Virus record (IMG/VR): IMGVR_UViG_3300009496_000095
Span: 1-21,848 of that record
From: a virus
Direction: 5' to 3' (one strand)
Length of the DNA stretch: 21,848 nt
This document shows, piece by piece, positions 13,806-21,761 of this stretch. The notes under the pieces were generated by a model, which searched no databases, was not told the origin of the DNA, and saw only the letters and a list, made by a program, of their open reading frames with translations. Position numbers and translations under genes: made by a program. The first letter of the stretch is position 1. Each line of letters opens with the position of its first letter.

Positions 13806-14510
13806 TTAACTTGCGAACTTCATTAGTTCTTTTACTTTCTTTTCCATAGCTGGTACTTTTAATCCATAGGTATTAGCCATTAAGGATTTCATATACCCAC
13901 TATTAAGAAAATTTTGTAATTCTTTTTTTGTAGCTACTGATGAGTTAAAATCATTTTTAGATATTTTATCTAATTCTTCAGCTGATACTTTACCCTTCAT
14001 GTAGGCGTTCATAGCATCTTGCTTGTAATTAAATTTAGCTTCTTCTAAATGTTTAATTGTGTCTTCTCTCATTGCTTTAGCTAAAGTTTTGATATGTTTC
14101 AATTCTTCTTTAGCACCTTTGAATTTAGCATATCTATCTAATCCCATAACACTCATAATACCTAATGATATGTGTAATCTAGCTTTAGCTGCTTTTGGAT
14201 ACTTTCTACCATAAGGAGATGAGTTAAACCAATCAATCATAGATTGTGCCATTTCTTTTGATAGTTTAATTCCTTCTACTCTATCAGTATTACCTTTTAC
14301 AACCTGCTTTAATCCACCGATTGCTGAGATTTCATTGATTGACTCAACTACATTTTCTGATAAGTCATCAACACCTTGCTTCATATCAACAAATAGTTTT
14401 GTAAATTCTTTTTGTTTTTTAGAATCTAATTTTTTGATATTCTTAAGGTGTTTTTTTATCATGAAAGATAAATCAACTGAGATGTCTTGTAGTATTGCTG
14501 TGTAATTCAT
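13806..14510 (-). CDS. Hypothetical head-module protein (234 aa)
   Basis: Not recognised. The protein is helical and Lys-rich throughout, with L-K-N-I-K-K-L-D-S-K-K-Q near 22-33, W-F-N-S-S-P-Y-G-R-K-Y-P-K-A-A-K-A-R near 98-115, and a basic C-terminus. I chose ATG 14510 (M-N-Y-T) because AGGAT lies eight bases upstream and this start falls just after the preceding gene's stop (14516-14518). An in-frame ATG at 14558 would overlap that gene by 43 bases and has no better site. No membrane segment is seen. It lies between the internal-protein candidate and the Hc1-like gene, so it may be a head or DNA-associated protein, but no function can be assigned. Confidence 0.78.
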   Translation of the reverse strand: MNYTAILQDISVDLSFMIKKHLKNIKKLDSKKQKEFTKLFVDMKQGVDDLSENVVESINEISAIGGLKQVVKGNTDRVEGIKLSKEMAQSMIDWFNSSPYGRKYPKAAKARLHISLGIMSVMGLDRYAKFKGAKEELKHIKTLAKAMREDTIKHLEEAKFNYKQDAMNAYMKGKVSAEELDKISKNDFNSSVATKKELQNFLNSGYMKSLMANTYGLKVPAMEKKVKELMKFAS

Positions 14511-14515
14511 TGTGG

Positions 14516-14851
14516 TTATCCTATTTTCTTTAAGGAGTGTGTTTGTGTAGCAATCCAATTTTTTCCAACACCAGCCATCTTAGCTGCTTTCTTAATAGCT
14601 TCAACTGTATTTCTTGCTTTTACTTTATACACATTCTTCTTAGATAGTTTAACACCACCAAGATTCATATCTGAAAATCTCATTTCCCAAGTTGCAAATC
14701 CAGCTTCGTTGATTTCTTCAGATTCATTTACTTTTTCATTCTTAACTGAATCCATCATTTCTTTAGCAGATACTTTCATAGTTTTTAATTTAGATGAAGG
14801 TAATTCGCCCAATCCAAAGGATTCATTAATTAGTTTTTTTAATTTAATCAT
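14516..14851 (-). CDS. Candidate packaged internal head protein (111 aa) with two protease-type sites
   Basis: The N-terminus M-I-K-L-K-K-L-I-N-E10/S11 has the form of a T4 capsid-targeting sequence (about ten residues ending in hydrophobic-x-Glu). A second site of the same form, E-I-N-E49/A50, lies mid-protein. The segment between the sites is acidic and Ser-rich; after it come about 62 basic residues with W-E-M-R-F, K-K-N-V-Y-K-V-K-A-R-N and a K-K-I-G end. In T4, internal proteins with such leaders are packed into the prohead and trimmed by gp21. I infer a mature basic peptide inside the head, possibly DNA-bound or injected. ATG 14851 overlaps the upstream stop by four bases, with AAGGA upstream. 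The family is unknown to me. Confidence 0.8.
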   Translation of the reverse strand: MIKLKKLINESFGLGELPSSKLKTMKVSAKEMMDSVKNEKVNESEEINEAGFATWEMRFSDMNLGGVKLSKKNVYKVKARNTVEAIKKAAKMAGVGKNWIATQTHSLKKIG

Positions 14852-15420
14852 TTTATTAAGTCCTTTAGTTTTATTGATACTGATTCGTTAGTAAATTCTT
14901 TTGCGTTTTCTTTATCGTCCTTGTCAACTGACTTTACAGGATATTTTTTACCATCTACTTCGAATTCATCTTCGTCATTAGCGATTGCTTTAGCTCTTTC
15001 AGCACCGAATTCATTTCCTTCTTTAATTTCATAATATTTCGAAAGTACTTCACCGATTTCATCATAAGTAGACTCCATTCTTTGTTGTAAGGTATGAACT
15101 TCTTTTATAGTATTAGTAAATACTTTAAATGATTCATTCATTGATTTCATATGTCTATTAACTGTAACTCTATCAAACCAATCACCTGTTTCTTCAAGTG
15201 TTACTTTGTTTGCATTTTCTACAATACCTTTTATTGAACCATAGGTTTCCATTAAGTCACCATTTCTGTAAATAGCTTCTCCAAACTTCTTATATGCAGA
15301 TACAGCCTCTAAGAATGCTCTTTTTTCTTCAGAAGTCATTTTAGTTTCTTTTTCTTCTTCACCAATGTTTAATCTTTTGTAAGACTTTGATGATTCGTTA
15401 AGTAAATCTTTTAATTTCAT
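14848..15420 (-). CDS. Candidate internal head or prohead-core protein (190 aa)
   Basis: The N-terminus M-K-L-K-D-L-L-N-E9/S10 again has the form of a capsid-targeting leader with a prohead-protease site, nearly the same as that of the next gene. The body is strongly helical and charged (E-E-E-K-E-T-K-M-T-S-E-E-K-R near 21-34, then coiled-coil-like stretches to about 140), then an acidic D-E-D-E-F-E-V-D patch and a C-terminal I-K-L-K-D-L-I-K echoing the leader. It lies 14 bases downstream of the protease gene and overlaps the next gene by four bases. I infer either a core component like T4 gp67/gp68 or an internal protein. AGGGAT precedes ATG 15420. No family name can be given. Confidence 0.78.
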   Translation of the reverse strand: MKLKDLLNESSKSYKRLNIGEEEKETKMTSEEKRAFLEAVSAYKKFGEAIYRNGDLMETYGSIKGIVENANKVTLEETGDWFDRVTVNRHMKSMNESFKVFTNTIKEVHTLQQRMESTYDEIGEVLSKYYEIKEGNEFGAERAKAIANDEDEFEVDGKKYPVKSVDKDDKENAKEFTNESVSIKLKDLIK

Positions 15421-15434
15421 AATATATCCCTAAT

Positions 15435-16067
15435 CTAAAAACATTCACAATAGCCACCAACTTCACAGATGATGTCTCTCATAATGTTTTGTGCTTTTTT
15501 ATATCTATAAGTATTATTTTTTTGTGAAACACCTTCTTTTAACATACTTTCATTTGTAGGTTTTAAAAAAGCGCCGTGAGTAGATGGGTTGGAAACAAAG
15601 TCCCAGCATATCAAATCAAAATCATTTTCCACAGCAACCGTTCCATCTTCTCTAATTTGTTTAACCGAACCCATCCCTCTTGAGGATATACCCACGGTAC
15701 AACCAGCTTTTATTATTTCTTGTAATATTTTACCTGAAGGTGTGTTTAGTATCTCTACTGAACCTACAACGTCATTTCCAGCCCACTCAACTTTTCTTAC
15801 GATGTGTGAGGTGTTCTTAAGTTCTACTACTGAAGATTCTGGATGGTCTAATTCACCATATGCTCGGTTTTCTTTGATTTCTCTACCGATATATTTAGTT
15901 ACTTCACGTTCAAGTATGTTTTTTGGATATACACGACCATTTTGGTTTTTGGCATCAGCTCGTTGTAAAACGCCACTAACCAAAAATCTACCATGTTCAG
16001 ATTTTGCTTCTGCTAACATAGTAGGTGTTACTTCAAATACCATTGTATCAATCAATAGTTGCTTCAT
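15435..16067 (-). CDS. gp21: Prohead core protease, T4 gp21-like
   Basis: In this 210-aa frame, L-V-S-G-V-L-Q-R-A-D-A-K-N-Q-N-G-R-V-Y-P-K (about 29-49), G-E-L-D-H-P (about 71-76, catalytic His75) and G-I-S-S-R-G-M-G-S (about 126-134, catalytic Ser) match T4 gp21, which has G-E-L-N-H-P and G-V-S-S-R-G-L-G-S. This serine protease sits in the prohead core and cuts scaffold, capsid and internal proteins at hydrophobic-x-Glu sites; it also cuts itself. Here M-L-K-E/G near the C-terminus and M-L-A-E/A near the N-terminus are possible self-sites. I chose ATG 16067 because GGGAG lies five to six bases before it. An in-frame ATG at 16079 lies inside the upstream 44-aa gene and lacks such a site. Confidence 0.92.
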   Translation of the reverse strand: MKQLLIDTMVFEVTPTMLAEAKSEHGRFLVSGVLQRADAKNQNGRVYPKNILEREVTKYIGREIKENRAYGELDHPESSVVELKNTSHIVRKVEWAGNDVVGSVEILNTPSGKILQEIIKAGCTVGISSRGMGSVKQIREDGTVAVENDFDLICWDFVSNPSTHGAFLKPTNESMLKEGVSQKNNTYRYKKAQNIMRDIICEVGGYCECF

Positions 16068-16069
16068 TG

Positions 16070-16204
16070 TTACTCCCATTGTTTTTTCTTACGGTATAAA
16101 TCAAAAAATACTCTAGCTAACTCATGACGAATTAACTTTCTGATTTGTTGGATATCCGAAATTTCCAATTCTTCGTTTATTTTATTTTTGTTACATCCAC
16201 ACAT
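16070..16204 (-). CDS. Small protein (44 aa) with N-terminal Cys-Gly-Cys
   Basis: This short gene sits in the gap between the 179-aa gene and the protease gene. It starts one base after the 179-aa stop (TAATATG arrangement) and ends two bases before the protease start, so all three are probably translationally coupled. The product starts M-C-G-C-N-K-N-K-I-N and continues as a charged amphipathic helix (I-Q-Q-I-R-K-L-I-R-H-E-L-A-R-V-F-F) to a basic K-K-K-Q-W-E end. Its place matches that of T4 genes 67/68, small prohead-core genes before gene 21, but I see no sequence match. The two Cys might bind metal. Without a Shine-Dalgarno site, start choice rests on the coupling. Confidence 0.68.
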   Translation of the reverse strand: MCGCNKNKINEELEISDIQQIRKLIRHELARVFFDLYRKKKQWE

Positions 16205-16205
16205 A

Positions 16206-16745
16206 TTATGCACTCAATTCTTTTAATTGACGAGCAACTTTTAACATTCTTTCAGAAATTTTTCCAAAACGTTTTTGTGTAGACTTCCAATACTGACCAG
16301 TGTGTACACCTGTTTCAGTTTTTAGTTTGGAATTTTGATTTACAATTTTAGTGATTTCCCACATCAATCTGTTAATTTCTTTTATAGATGTATTAACCTT
16401 TTGATGAGCTTTCATTGAATCATCGTTCTTGTATTCCTTATATGTAGCCTCTATAATACTTTCTAAATTAGACTCCATTCGTGTTATGGATTCGAAATTA
16501 GATTTAGATTTTTTACTTTTCTTATATCCTAATACTTCAATATTGTCAATATTTAAATCATCTTCATCAGTACTCTTTGCAAATGCATTTGGGGTTTTTA
16601 TTGGGCCTGCTCCCCCATCCATGTTACCAGTTACATTAGCTTCATCAGTAGTATCTTCATCTTCGTCTTGACCAAGTAATACATCTTTCTTTTCCTCTAA
16701 CTCAACAAATTTCTTATCAAGTTGTTCTAATAAAAATCTTGACAT
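16206..16745 (-). CDS. Hypothetical head-module protein (179 aa)
   Basis: Not recognised. The first 20 residues form a charged helix (M-S-R-F-L-L-E-Q-L-D-K-K-F), followed by an acidic, Gly-rich linker (D-E-D-E-D-T-T-D-E at about 27-35, then G-N-M-D-G-G-A-G-P). A mostly helical domain from about 80 to the end contains W-E-I-T-K-I-V-N and a basic stretch Y-W-K-S-T-Q-K-R-F-G-K. ATG 16745 shares one base with the upstream stop (TAATG), with AAGGAG eight bases before it, so expression is tightly coupled. The position between portal and protease, as in T4 genes 67/68, suggests a prohead-core part, by context only. Confidence 0.78.
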   Translation of the reverse strand: MSRFLLEQLDKKFVELEEKKDVLLGQDEDEDTTDEANVTGNMDGGAGPIKTPNAFAKSTDEDDLNIDNIEVLGYKKSKKSKSNFESITRMESNLESIIEATYKEYKNDDSMKAHQKVNTSIKEINRLMWEITKIVNQNSKLKTETGVHTGQYWKSTQKRFGKISERMLKVARQLKELSA

Positions 16746-17581
16746 TATTTTCTCCTTAGTTCTTGAAGTAATTGATGATACCTTAATAAAGCAAGTACTT
16801 GATTTTCATTAACTACTTTATTTTTAGTTAGCTCACTAATTAAGTTTATAGTTTCATTTAGTTTTATCTGAGTTACTTTGTCAGTAATTTTGAGTTTTTT
16901 CAACTCTCTTCTTAACTTAGCTACCTCAGCAACAACAAATTTTCTTAAATTACCTGAGTTATCTATGTTGTTAATATAAGACTTAAGGATTCCCTTTTGG
17001 TCTTCAGATAGATTTGAATATTTTGAATTAAAAGAATCAACTAAAAATTTGTAAGCCAATAATCTAATTTCTTTTGGTTCTTTGTTGTATTTTTCGTTTA
17101 CGCTGTCTTCTTTGATTACTACCTTGTTAGTAGTGATTGCCTCAAAGATAGTACTCTTACAATCTACATAGTCTTTTGGAGACTCAGACTCAGTACTTTC
17201 AAATAATTTGTAAGTAGATGCCATTTCTTTGTAATTGTTTACTCTATACTTAAAGAAGTCACCTATATCATATGATTCTTTAATAGATTTAATTACATTG
17301 TATTTTTGTCTTCTTAAAATACTCTCATTAAGTTTAGTTCTTTCTTTAAGAACTATGTTTAAAAACTCTTGCGCTTTATATTGAGAGTCAAAGTTTTCTT
17401 TAGTTAGTGCTTGATACAAAGCTAATTCTTTTGCTATCTCACTACCCTTTTTGAAATGCTTTTTAATAATCTCAGTTGCGTAGCATTTTTTATCCGACAG
17501 CGTATCGGATGCAATTTGTCTAACTAATAGTTCAAACAATATGCCTGTGTTTTTAAATTTGCTATGTTTCAATTTTGCCAT
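16745..17581 (-). CDS. Hypothetical protein after the portal gene (278 aa)
   Basis: Not recognised by family name. It is Lys-rich and nearly all helical: M-A-K-L-K-H-S-K-F-K-N-T-G-I-L-F-E-L-L-V-R-Q-I at the start, then long charged helices, ending L-L-R-Y-H-Q-L-L-Q-E-L-R-R-K. No membrane segment, signal peptide or catalytic motif is visible. It lies between the portal and the 179-aa gene in the head-assembly block and has its own promoter-like motif about 29 bases upstream, so the two or more genes from here may form a unit. A neck, head-core or DNA-associated role is possible. ATG 17581 follows AAGGTAGAG. Confidence 0.78.
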   Translation of the reverse strand: MAKLKHSKFKNTGILFELLVRQIASDTLSDKKCYATEIIKKHFKKGSEIAKELALYQALTKENFDSQYKAQEFLNIVLKERTKLNESILRRQKYNVIKSIKESYDIGDFFKYRVNNYKEMASTYKLFESTESESPKDYVDCKSTIFEAITTNKVVIKEDSVNEKYNKEPKEIRLLAYKFLVDSFNSKYSNLSEDQKGILKSYINNIDNSGNLRKFVVAEVAKLRRELKKLKITDKVTQIKLNETINLISELTKNKVVNENQVLALLRYHQLLQELRRK

Positions 17582-17609
17582 TTCTCTACCTTGTTATTAA
17601 CAACTACCA

Positions 17610-17618
17610 TATAAATAT
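17610..17618 (-). promoter_or_regulatory. ATATTTATA promoter-like motif upstream of the 278-aa gene
   Basis: The coding strand reads ATATTTATA, about 29 bases before ATG 17581, in the 48-base gap after the portal gene. One of the eight-copy set. Confidence 0.45.
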
Positions 17619-17629
17619 CTAAAAATAAA

Positions 17630-19507
17630 CTAAACCGTGTCATCTCTTAATTGAGATTCATCTAATAAACCACCTTTATCGGTGTTTTTAGTGTCTTCTT
17701 TCAAAGATTCAAGTATTACACTTCTTGATTTTCCTTTAACTTTCTTTAAAGATGTTGTTAAAGCTTCTTTTTGTTCATATGCCAGTGGTGAGTTCTTGTA
17801 CTTGTGATAAGTAGTAGCTCGTTTTCTATCTGTATCTTGACCAAGTGGGTCTCTACCAAATGGATTATCATCTGTTTTGTAGTTACCTGATTCTGGAGGT
17901 CTTCCAGCACCATCATGACCACCTTGAGGTGAACCACCCTCTTGTGCAGGTTGGTCACTATCATCACCACTTTGTTGAGATAATGATGCTAAATCATGTG
18001 CAGTACCAAATGATTCACCAGTTTTAACTGGGTCATTACCTTCATCTTCTATTTGACTATGTCTGAATCCTAATTTAATATCACTAATGACTTTTCCTTG
18101 TTCAAGCTTCCACTCGTCATCACTCATATTAAATATATTCTTATACATCCACTCTTGAGATAACATATTTAAGTCTTTCATATCTGAAACTAATGATACT
18201 TTTTCAGACCAAAGATTTGCTTTCTCTTGTTCGTATATGATAGATGGGTTAGTAAGTTCTAATTCAAAGTTTACTAAATCTGCGTTTTCATATCCTTGTG
18301 AATACAAGTGTACAACAGCTATTTTAGTTAATTCAGAAAGAACAATTTTTTGAATTCGTTCAACTGTTCTAGCGAAACGAATATCTTGTTGTGCAAGTGT
18401 AGCCTTACCTTCAACACCTTCTTCATACCCAATAAAAGCTTTCGGAACTTTCAGAGCAGCCATCATTCTATTTTTTAAATACTCAATATCATCAATACCA
18501 CCGAATTCCATTCCTTGTAATGAATCAATTTCAGTACCACTTTGACCACCTCTTACAGGTAGATAGTAATCTTCTAACATATTCATTAAGTTAAACTTTA
18601 GATTGTAATCGCCAGTATTTTGGTCTAAGTAAGGAACTTTTTTCATTTGGTCAATAATACTTCTCATGTGATTATCAACTTCACCAGGAGGAATATTACC
18701 AACATCAATTTTAAAGACTCTCTTTTCAGGCGCTCTCATAATTCTATGAATCATCATAGCATCTTCCATAAGAGTTAATTGCTTCCAAGTCTTTCTAGCA
18801 CCTTCTAATAGTGAACGACCATAAGGAAGGAAGTTTGTATCTGACATTAATCTAAAGTGTGCCATTTCATAAAACTCAAAGTACTCAGCATTTTTGTTTA
18901 CACTTGCACCATGTGCAGCCCCCATTGACCCCATTTTGAATCTTACTTCATATGGGTTCTCTGGATTAAAACCTTCTTCACGTTCTACTTCATATGCAGA
19001 CATTGGTGATGCGTTAACAATACCTACTTGTTCTTCTATATCAAGATGTAAGTAATAATCACCATACTTGTTCATACCCCTAATCCATGACCATAGATTA
19101 AACTCAATGTTTAGTACGTCATAGAATAAGTTATGTAATATCTTTTTAATATTCTCGTCATTTGACTTAATACGGATTACATCACCCATATCATTTTTTA
19201 GAGTAGTCTCGTCTGAATATATATCTAATACAGATGCGATGATAGAATCCTTATCCATCGCTTCGTAATCTGTATATAATTCTAATTTATTAGAATGATA
19301 GTTGAATTGATTGTTATAGGTTTCCCAATGTCTTCGAGTGGTATGTAGTCTACCAAATCTGTCGTAGTAAGATGAGCCTCTTAAGTTACCTTGAGACTGG
19401 AGTCGTTGCGTATCAATAGCTTGGGTATTACCCTTACCTACCCTACGAACTACCACTTGCGTGTTAAATAGTTTCTTTAACCTACCAAATAATGATTTAT
19501 CTGCCAT
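17630..19507 (-). CDS. gp20: Portal vertex protein, T4 gp20-like
   Basis: At 625 aa it is longer than T4 gp20 (524 aa). The gp20-like features are the segment M-D-K-D-S-I-I-A-S-V-L-D-I-Y-S-D-E near 83-99, W-I-R-G-M-N-K-Y-G-D-Y-Y-L near 141-153, and A-A-L-K-V-P-K-A-F-I-G-Y-E near the end of the core. The portal is a dodecameric ring at one head vertex, the nucleator of assembly and the DNA channel docked by the terminase. The extra ~100 C-terminal residues are Gly/Gln/Asp-rich and end L-L-D-E617/S618, a site the prohead protease could cut. The start ATG 19507 has no clear Shine-Dalgarno site. It follows the terminase after 73 bases; genes 18 and 19, which lie between in T4, are not here. Confidence 0.94.
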   Translation of the reverse strand: MADKSLFGRLKKLFNTQVVVRRVGKGNTQAIDTQRLQSQGNLRGSSYYDRFGRLHTTRRHWETYNNQFNYHSNKLELYTDYEAMDKDSIIASVLDIYSDETTLKNDMGDVIRIKSNDENIKKILHNLFYDVLNIEFNLWSWIRGMNKYGDYYLHLDIEEQVGIVNASPMSAYEVEREEGFNPENPYEVRFKMGSMGAAHGASVNKNAEYFEFYEMAHFRLMSDTNFLPYGRSLLEGARKTWKQLTLMEDAMMIHRIMRAPEKRVFKIDVGNIPPGEVDNHMRSIIDQMKKVPYLDQNTGDYNLKFNLMNMLEDYYLPVRGGQSGTEIDSLQGMEFGGIDDIEYLKNRMMAALKVPKAFIGYEEGVEGKATLAQQDIRFARTVERIQKIVLSELTKIAVVHLYSQGYENADLVNFELELTNPSIIYEQEKANLWSEKVSLVSDMKDLNMLSQEWMYKNIFNMSDDEWKLEQGKVISDIKLGFRHSQIEDEGNDPVKTGESFGTAHDLASLSQQSGDDSDQPAQEGGSPQGGHDGAGRPPESGNYKTDDNPFGRDPLGQDTDRKRATTYHKYKNSPLAYEQKEALTTSLKKVKGKSRSVILESLKEDTKNTDKGGLLDESQLRDDTV

Positions 19508-19545
19508 AATTTTATTTTCTAATAATGTGATATAACTCTACAATG

Positions 19546-19554
19546 TATAAATAT
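19546..19554 (-). promoter_or_regulatory. ATATTTATA promoter-like motif upstream of the portal gene
   Basis: The coding strand reads ATATTTATA, about 39 bases before ATG 19507, in the 73-base gap after the terminase gene. It is preceded by a run of eight T. One of the eight-copy set. Confidence 0.45.
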
Positions 19555-19580
19555 ACAAAAAAAATAGTTTATATCCAAAT

Positions 19581-21155
19581 TTATAGTAACCAAGTTAAAT
19601 CGTTATCGTTTCCACGTTGGTCTTTTTGTTTCCATGGGTCACTTCTAAGGTTATGAGACGCATAAGCACCAGGTGAGTTTTTTCTCATATGGGTTAATGT
19701 AGTTCTTGTTAAATCCATACCCTGTTGTCTTAATTTTAATGCCGTATCTCTTACCCAAAGTCCTGTTGAGAATGATATCACCAAATCATCATTGTAACCA
19801 CGTTGGGCTTCAGCTCTACTACCATTCCATATAAAAACAAAGAGTTCATCTATTAAACGTTTTGAACGTACAATAGGTGTTCTCTCTCTCATATAAGTAT
19901 CTAATTTTGAGATAACCAATGGTCGTGTTCTACTTGTCATTGAGAATCCAGGTACCATATCATCTTTACGTTTTAAATCAAATCCTTTTCGTAAATGAAT
20001 ATCTTCATCAATATAACCAATATCTCTATATGAATAATATAAGTTTTGATAGTTTCGGTCTATAACTTCTTGAATAACTGCCCAACCTATATTAGCGTTT
20101 TCTATAACTAATAAGGCGTTGTTCCATTCGGTAGCAACTGAAGTTAAGAATGCCCCATATTGTTTAGTTTCTATTTTACCTTTATATTCGGCAACTTGCT
20201 CAACAGTCTCTACATCAAATACATGAAATGCTGAGTAATCCGTAGAATCACCACGAGCAACATCAGCCACTACTACATAACTTTTTGAATAATTAGGGAA
20301 GTCCCATAACCAATAATTTCCATCAAATCCTCGTTTTTCAATTGGGTCTTTAACGTGTGTTTCTTCATACCATTGTAGAGTAGAACCCTCAACAACTGTA
20401 TAACCAGATGAAATGAAGTCACAATCACATTCTTGTGCTGCTCCCTTTTCTCCAAGAAGTTTAGTTTGTTCTTCTCTCCATTGTTGATTTCTATCAGGAT
20501 GTACTGACCAATGTAGTTCTATTGGATTCCATTGTTCACCAGCTTGTCCTTGTAACCATACTTTATGAAACCAATTACCAACACCATTAGGGGTAGATAG
20601 TACAATTGCACCACCACCAGTAGATAATGTAGATTGTGCTGATGTCCAAATTTCTTCTACATTGTCGATAAAGGCAGCCTCATCAATTACTAATAATGAT
20701 AATGCTTCAGAACGACCAGCATCACCTGCTGCTGATGTAGCTTTTATTTGAGACCCATTTTTAAGTCTAAGAGAAAGTTTATTATCTTCTTCAGTCTGGC
20801 CTTTTAGCCACGATGGTAGATTTTGATGCATAAACCTAACTTTGGTAACTAAGTTTTTAGCTACCTCTTGTTTGGTTGCAATTACCAATACGTTCTTGTC
20901 TTCGTGAAATAACATTAACCAGAGTGAATATCCGGCTGATAGTGTTGATATACCTAACTGTCGTGATTTAAGTATTACATTGAATCTTTTTTCAGATACA
21001 GCCCCCATTAAGTCTTCTTGGAAATCATAAAGATTAAAAAGAATCTTACCACGAGATGGGTGTTGTATATAACAATACTTTCTAAAAAAGTATACGGGGT
21101 CTTTAGCACATTTAACGTACTCTTCTCTTACTATTTCTTTAATAGACTTTGACAT
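19581..21155 (-). CDS. terL: Large terminase subunit, T4 gp17-like
   Basis: The 524-aa protein has both gp17 domains. ATPase: a Walker A variant S-R-Q-L-G-I-S-T at 64-71, Walker B L-L-V-I-D-E-A at 154-160, and coupling motif S-T-P-N-G at 187-191. Nuclease, RNase H fold: V-V-V-A-D-V-A-R-G-D with Asp298, V-I-E-N-A-N with Glu352, and N-D-D-L-V near Asp455/456, giving the acidic triad. The protein pumps DNA into the head through the portal and cuts the concatemer. It lacks the first ~80 residues typical of T4 gp17 (610 aa). ATG 21155 lies three bases after the upstream gene; no Shine-Dalgarno site is seen. The small subunit is not recognised in the window. Confidence 0.96.
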   Translation of the reverse strand: MSKSIKEIVREEYVKCAKDPVYFFRKYCYIQHPSRGKILFNLYDFQEDLMGAVSEKRFNVILKSRQLGISTLSAGYSLWLMLFHEDKNVLVIATKQEVAKNLVTKVRFMHQNLPSWLKGQTEEDNKLSLRLKNGSQIKATSAAGDAGRSEALSLLVIDEAAFIDNVEEIWTSAQSTLSTGGGAIVLSTPNGVGNWFHKVWLQGQAGEQWNPIELHWSVHPDRNQQWREEQTKLLGEKGAAQECDCDFISSGYTVVEGSTLQWYEETHVKDPIEKRGFDGNYWLWDFPNYSKSYVVVADVARGDSTDYSAFHVFDVETVEQVAEYKGKIETKQYGAFLTSVATEWNNALLVIENANIGWAVIQEVIDRNYQNLYYSYRDIGYIDEDIHLRKGFDLKRKDDMVPGFSMTSRTRPLVISKLDTYMRERTPIVRSKRLIDELFVFIWNGSRAEAQRGYNDDLVISFSTGLWVRDTALKLRQQGMDLTRTTLTHMRKNSPGAYASHNLRSDPWKQKDQRGNDNDLTWLL

Positions 21156-21158
21156 AGG

Positions 21159-21761
21159 TTATTTTTTACCGAATTGAAGTCGCCAATAAAGTCTACCTGT
21201 AATGATTGGTTCTAAATTCTGATTTACACCAATTCCTAACCCATATACATTATCTTTTTTAGACTTGTAAAGTAAGTCTCCAGATAAAAAGTTTATTTGT
21301 GATTTATTTCCACCTATACTAACACCACCAAAGAATTTACTTTGATTTAAATAAATATCATTGGTTATTGTAGTAGTTGGTATTAATATTTGACTATCAA
21401 ATCGTCTACTAAAGATTTTGTTCTGAGTAATTGTGTCCATAATAACAACATACCCTAAGCTATCTAGCTTAAGGGTATCTTGATAAACATACTTAGAATA
21501 ATAATCTTTTAGTATTGCTAAAGTATCTATTTTGTATTTTTTAAAAACAGTATCAGTAATAGTGTTCGTTCGAATAACAGTCTTAACCTTTGGTACAAAA
21601 ACCCGCTTTTCAACTTCTAAAGTATCGTATCTTACTTCTACTTTAGTTATTACTTTTTCAATTGGGTCAGATGAGCCAAGCCCACCACAGGTTTTTAATA
21701 AGACTAAAATTACTAAAACAAGGATTACTAATGTTTGTATATTGCCTACAAACTTTTTCAT
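21159..21761 (-). CDS. Membrane-anchored hypothetical protein (200 aa)
   Basis: The N-terminus is one hydrophobic helix (I-Q-T-L-V-I-L-V-L-V-I-L-V-L-L at 8-22) followed by K-T-C-G-G, so it is probably a single-pass membrane protein or a lipoprotein-like anchor. Residues 35-70 are beta/charged (V-R-Y-D-T-L-E-V-E-K-R-V). The C-terminal half is beta-rich, with alternating strands and Y-W-R-L-Q-F-G at the end, a pattern like an outer-membrane hairpin or barrel. It lies three bases before the terminase start. Phages often place lysis or spanin-like genes near such sites, but nothing here proves that. AAGGA six bases before ATG 21761 supports the start. Function unknown. Confidence 0.78.
   Translation of the reverse strand: MKKFVGNIQTLVILVLVILVLLKTCGGLGSSDPIEKVITKVEVRYDTLEVEKRVFVPKVKTVIRTNTITDTVFKKYKIDTLAILKDYYSKYVYQDTLKLDSLGYVVIMDTITQNKIFSRRFDSQILIPTTTITNDIYLNQSKFFGGVSIGGNKSQINFLSGDLLYKSKKDNVYGLGIGVNQNLEPIITGRLYWRLQFGKK

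Noticed and set aside
14511-14558. A longer start for the 234-aa protein giving an N-terminal L-L-K-E leader
   Set aside because: It would overlap the upstream gene by 43 bases and has no ribosome binding site; ATG 14510 has AGGAT. The apparent leader is likely a chance reading of the overlap.
16068-16079. Protease start at ATG 16079
   Set aside because: It lies inside the 44-aa gene and has no good ribosome binding site, while ATG 16067 follows GGGAG. It is still possible.
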